64,000 nt of DNA from Polaromonas sp. (GTDB lineage Bacteria > Pseudomonadota > Gammaproteobacteria > Burkholderiales > Burkholderiaceae_C). The DNA lies in the NCBI GenBank assembly GCA_013298945.1, contig JAAFJR010000003.1, positions 1 to 64,000 on the forward strand, written 5' to 3'. The notes under the pieces are model-generated. The model had not been told where the DNA came from. It saw only the letters and a list, made by a program, of their open reading frames with translations, and ran no database searches. Each line of letters opens with the position of its first letter. Position 1 is the stretch's first letter. Both the position numbers and the translations under genes were made by a program. This document shows positions 60,919 to 64,000 of this stretch, piece after piece.

Positions 60919-60955
60919 TATATTTAGGCATATTTAGGCATTAAATTCAACCACT

Positions 60956-62365
60956 TCAACTGTTTTCAGAGGTTTTGATGCGACTTGCCAGCCAAATCAG
61001 CAGCAGCACAGGCGCACCTAACATAGCGGTCGCATTGAAAAAATCCACATAACCAAATGCATCGACAAATTTGCCCGAATAACCCGCTAAAAACTTAGGA
61101 AAAAGCAACATCATGGAGCTGAACAATGCGTATTGCGTGGCGGAATAGTTGATATTCGTTAAGCTGGACAAATAAGCAATAAACGCTGCCGAGGCAATGC
61201 CGCTGGACAAATTGTCCGCTGAAATCACCCAAATCAGCGCCGTTAAATCATGCCCACGGCCACCCAGCCAAGCAAACAACAAGTTGCTGACAGCGCTCAA
61301 AATAGCGCCCAACATCAAAATTCGCATCACTCCAAAGCGCATGGACAATACGCCGCCAATGAAAGCGCCTACCAGCGTCATGATGACGCCGAAGACTTTG
61401 GTCACATTCGCCACTTCCAGCTTGGTGTAGCCCATATCCACATAAAACGGGTTCGCCATGATGCCCATGACTACGTCGGAAATGCGGTAGGTGGCGATCA
61501 GCGCCAGAATCAGCGCGGCCTGCCATTTGTAACGGCGAACAAAGTCAGCAAACGGCTCGATCAACGCGCCTTTGAGCCAATCTGCGGCATTTTTAGCCGG
61601 CACAAACGCACGTTCAGCTGGTTTGGGCGACCAAAACACAGTAATCACGCCCAAAAGCATGGATGCTGCCATGACCAAATACGCCGTTTGCCAAGCGCTG
61701 TGTTGGTAAACCACTTTTGCAGCTTCGCCAGCAGCACCCGCAACAGCCGCCGCCGCTGGAATGATTGGCGTAACTTCAACGAAAGCTGCCACCCAAAAAA
61801 CGCCAGCCCCCGCCCAAATCATCGCAATGCGGTAACCCGTCATATACGCGCTGGCCATGGCGGCTTGGCGGTCAACGTCGGCAGATTCAATGCGGTAGGC
61901 GTCCAGCGCAATGTCTTGTGTGGCAGAGCCAAACGCCACCGCCACGGCAAACCACACCATGCTTTGTAAGTCATTTTGCGGATTCGTCAATGCCATACCG
62001 ACCAAGCCTGCGATGATGACGATTTGTGACAACAACAGCCAGCTACGACGGCGACCTAGCCAATGCGTCAGCAGCGGAATCGGCATCCTGTCCACCAGGG
62101 GCGACCAGACCCATTTGAAGCCGTAAGCCAAGCCCACCCAGCTTAAAAAACCAATGGTGGTGCGGTCAATGCCCGCTTCGCGCAGACGAAAGCTGAGCGT
62201 GCCAAGCACCAAAAGCAGCGGCAAACCGGCTGCAAAACCCAGCAGCAGCATGCGCAGCGTGGGCGGCTCTAAATAAACTTTGAGGGTTTGCGCCCAGCTG
62301 CGCTTGACAATTGCGGCAGCATCGGACGAGTTTGAATCAGTAGTTGCGGTATAGCTGGTAGTCAT
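60956..62365 (-). CDS. ampG: AmpG-family muropeptide permease
   Basis: A 469-aa MFS transporter importing GlcNAc-anhydroMurNAc peptides for wall recycling. The AmpG-type start is LEPPTLRMLLLGFAAGLPLLLV, GFLSWVGLAYGFKWVWSPLVDR and LGRRRSWLLLSQ. About 12-14 membrane helices are present, with a central loop typical of the family. It stands after the two-component genes on the same strand. No ampR or beta-lactamase gene is nearby. Confidence 0.9.
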   Translation of the reverse strand: MTTSYTATTDSNSSDAAAIVKRSWAQTLKVYLEPPTLRMLLLGFAAGLPLLLVLGTLSFRLREAGIDRTTIGFLSWVGLAYGFKWVWSPLVDRMPIPLLTHWLGRRRSWLLLSQIVIIAGLVGMALTNPQNDLQSMVWFAVAVAFGSATQDIALDAYRIESADVDRQAAMASAYMTGYRIAMIWAGAGVFWVAAFVEVTPIIPAAAAVAGAAGEAAKVVYQHSAWQTAYLVMAASMLLGVITVFWSPKPAERAFVPAKNAADWLKGALIEPFADFVRRYKWQAALILALIATYRISDVVMGIMANPFYVDMGYTKLEVANVTKVFGVIMTLVGAFIGGVLSMRFGVMRILMLGAILSAVSNLLFAWLGGRGHDLTALIWVISADNLSSGIASAAFIAYLSSLTNINYSATQYALFSSMMLLFPKFLAGYSGKFVDAFGYVDFFNATAMLGAPVLLLIWLASRIKTSENS

Positions 62366-62436
62366 ACCGCCATCATAAAGGCTCAGCCAATCAAACTACC
62401 GATGGGTGACAACACGAAATTTTTGCTAAATTTTCG

Positions 62437-62781
62437 TTAGATTTTTGTAGCAGGAATGATGGTGTTTTTATAGTAATCGATGGTGATGATGGTGTTTGCC
62501 GCTGGCTTGTCTTTGTAAGCTGTGCAAGTGGCGTTGAAGCCTACACCAGCGTGTACCGTGGCATCACCCGTAGCAGTGCTTTTGTAAAATTGACGCAAAC
62601 GCGACACGGTCTCCTTGGCTTCGTTACCGTTTGGAGAAATCAGCGCACCATCAATGCAAACATTGCCTACCGCAGGCGTGATAGCGTCAGCTTGGAAAAA
62701 CGAGTCGTCAATGCTGCCCCCACATGCCACCAAGGCTGTCACAGCGACACTAGCAAAAAAGAGATTGAATGTTTTTTTCAT
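62437..62781 (-). CDS. Small lipoprotein of unknown function
   Basis: A 114-aa product from the ATG at 62781, preceded by GGAG. The signal peptide MKKTFNLFFASVAVTALVAC has a lipobox VACG-type ending with the lipidated Cys at residue 20. The mature part has two further Cys (GNVCIDGALI and NATCTAYKD), perhaps a disulfide, and no family I recognise. It stands alone between ampG and the exonuclease gene. Confidence 0.65.
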   Translation of the reverse strand: MKKTFNLFFASVAVTALVACGGSIDDSFFQADAITPAVGNVCIDGALISPNGNEAKETVSRLRQFYKSTATGDATVHAGVGFNATCTAYKDKPAANTIITIDYYKNTIIPATKI

Positions 62782-62873
62782 ACGAGGTTTTCTCCAAAAT
62801 AATAGGAACAATTAGCTTTCTATCATGCCACCAAAGCAACTTAACATGCGTAGTCAAATCACCAATACAACAG

Positions 62874-63695
62874 TTAAAAGCTGGAAAAATCGTAACTGAT
62901 CGTCATTGGCGCATGGTCAGAGAAGCGTTCAGTTTTATAGATTTCTTCATGTTTCGCCAAAATTGCTACTTTTGGCGTTGCTAAATGGTAGTCCAAACGC
63001 CAACCCACGTTGTTCGCATACGCTTGGCCACGGTTGCTCCACCAGGTGTAACAAGTCTCTGTGGTGTCGGGCTGCAGCAGGCGGTAAACGTCTTTCAAGC
63101 CGCCATTTTCCTCATGCAACAGTTGCGTCATCCAAGCGCGCTCTTCGGGCAAAAAGCCGCTGTTTTTCTTGTTGCCTTTGTAGTTTTTCAAGTCGGCCTC
63201 TTGGTGAGCAATGTTGATGTCGCCGCACAAAATAAACTCGCGCTCAGCCTTCAGCTGCATCAAATGGGGGTAAATCAGCGCTAAAAACCGAAACTTCGCC
63301 TGCTGCCGCTCTTCACCCGACGAGCCGCTGGGGTAGTAGCAGCTGATGATGGAGAATTTGCGTGACGGTGTGTCAAAACGCAGCTCCACATAGCGGCCTT
63401 CAGCGTTGAACTCGGCAAATTTCGGGTTGTCGATGCCAACAATCACCTCAGTTGGCGTCTCTTTGGTGTACACGCCGACACCTGAGTAACCTTTTTTCTC
63501 GGCAAAGTGAAAATAGCCCTTCATGCCAGCGATTTCCTCAAACTTGTCTTTCACGTCCTCATACTGGGCTTTGACCTCTTGGACACAAATACAATGCGGT
63601 TGTGACTTTTCAATCCAAGCGGCCAAGCCCTTGCTGCTGGCGGAGCGGATACCGTTAAGGTTGAGGCTGGTGAGTTTGAAAAGTTTTTTAGTCAT
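62874..63695 (-). CDS. xth: Exodeoxyribonuclease III
   Basis: A 273-aa AP endonuclease/3' exonuclease for base-excision repair, from the ATG at 63695. Motifs are [20 protein letters not shown], the metal-binding Glu in [37 protein letters not shown] and [13 protein letters not shown]. The upstream in-frame extension overlaps the divergent pyrE start and is not part of the gene. The pairing of xth with divergent pyrE is seen in many proteobacteria. Confidence 0.94.
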   Translation of the reverse strand: MTKKLFKLTSLNLNGIRSASSKGLAAWIEKSQPHCICVQEVKAQYEDVKDKFEEIAGMKGYFHFAEKKGYSGVGVYTKETPTEVIVGIDNPKFAEFNAEGRYVELRFDTPSRKFSIISCYYPSGSSGEERQQAKFRFLALIYPHLMQLKAEREFILCGDINIAHQEADLKNYKGNKKNSGFLPEERAWMTQLLHEENGGLKDVYRLLQPDTTETCYTWWSNRGQAYANNVGWRLDYHLATPKVAILAKHEEIYKTERFSDHAPMTISYDFSSF

Positions 63696-63714
63696 TAGAT
63701 GCTCGGAAAATACA

Positions 63715-64000
63715 ATGAATAACAAATTAGCGCAGAAAGATTTAGCCCAAGATTTCGTCAAATTCGCCCTAGAATGCGGCGTTTTGGGATTTGGTGAGTT
63801 TAAAACCAAAGCGGGCCGCATGAGCCCTTATTTTTTTAACGCCGGTTTGTTTGACGACGGCGCGAAATTGGGCAAATTGGCCGAGTTTTACGCCAAAAGC
63901 TTGATCGCCAGCGCTATTGAGTTCGACATGATATTTGGCCCTGCGTACAAAGGCATCCCGCTGGGCGCGGCCGTGGCAGTGGAACTGGCGCGCCAAGGCC
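63715..64000 (+). CDS. pyrE: Orotate phosphoribosyltransferase, N-terminal part (cut by window edge)
   Basis: Partial gene with 95 codons visible. The reading begins [20 protein letters not shown] and continues with [20 protein letters not shown], then [20 protein letters not shown]. These are PyrE motifs, with Lys in KTKAGR and the PAYKGI phosphate loop. It makes OMP from orotate and PRPP in pyrimidine synthesis. It is divergent from xth with only 19 bases between the starts. Confidence 0.95.
   Translation, partial: MNNKLAQKDLAQDFVKFALECGVLGFGEFKTKAGRMSPYFFNAGLFDDGAKLGKLAEFYAKSLIASAIEFDMIFGPAYKGIPLGAAVAVELARQG

Overview
The window reads as a chromosomal segment of a betaproteobacterium. The best fit is Burkholderiales, probably Comamonadaceae, judging from the style of the fusA/rpsG/rpsL/tuf products, the beta-oxidation block, the DUF6152/DUF6644 pair and the ttcA-folB-folM-like-midA neighbourhood. 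The bases look less GC-rich than most genomes of that family. I do not name a genus. I see no rRNA, tRNA, CRISPR array, insertion sequence or prophage.

Layout. (1) 1-3600, minus strand: the str operon rpsL-rpsG-fusA-tuf, with tuf cut by the window edge. A long imperfect hairpin lies between rpsG and fusA. (2) 3823-22119, minus strand: one tightly coupled run of 16 genes for an MSHA-like type IV pilus or type II secretion-like machine. In transcription order it holds two paralogous prepilins, two or three inner-membrane platform genes (PilO/GspL/MshK-like), an unknown membrane-anchored protein, a minor pilin, an MshL-like secretin, an MshN-like TPR protein, an MshM/ExeA-like ATPase, an MshE-like motor, an MshG-like platform protein, three very large prepilin-like proteins with hydrophobic alanine-rich segments, and a third copy of the main pilin type. 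(3) 22437-31172: housekeeping genes (dacC-like PBP, ferredoxin, VanZ, hemJ, phosphatase, ttcA, folB, folM-like SDR, midA-like methyltransferase, DUF2905, ROK kinase). (4) 31193-42067: the DUF6152/DUF6644 pair, then a TetR-type regulator, a beta-oxidation operon (acyl-CoA dehydrogenase, DUF2147, HAD/ECH fusion, thiolase) and a second acyl-CoA gene block (thioesterase, SDR, DsbA-like isomerase, enoyl-CoA hydratase/isomerase). (5) 42156-56624: surface proteins. A 1336-aa DUF11/Calx-beta/SdrD_B-like protein is translationally coupled to a 1330-aa beta-barrel/OmpA protein, and two further DUF11 proteins lie nearby; yciA and an ATM1-type ABC exporter are interspersed. (6) 56860-64000: M14 peptidase, PduO-type cobalamin adenosyltransferase, two-component system, AmpG, a lipoprotein, exonuclease III, and the start of pyrE.

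Two things stand out. First, the pilus cluster carries an unusual set of giant prepilins. They share an LPCP...FDG.N...YDD domain and carry long membrane-insertion-like Ala/Gly/Val segments; one lacks the usual Glu+5, as tip pseudopilins do. Second, a dispersed repeat of about 48 bp (core: ATAGCTGCTNAGGCAATAAA then TACGCCGGCTAGAGGC) occurs nine times. Four copies lie inside open reading frames without breaking them. Three of those four are read in the same frame, giving A-I-x-x-I-A-A-x-A-x-N-T-P-A-like peptides. One of these supplies most of the signal peptide of the M14 peptidase. This resembles the protein-coding palindromic elements known from Rickettsia and looks like ongoing recruitment of repeat DNA into proteins.
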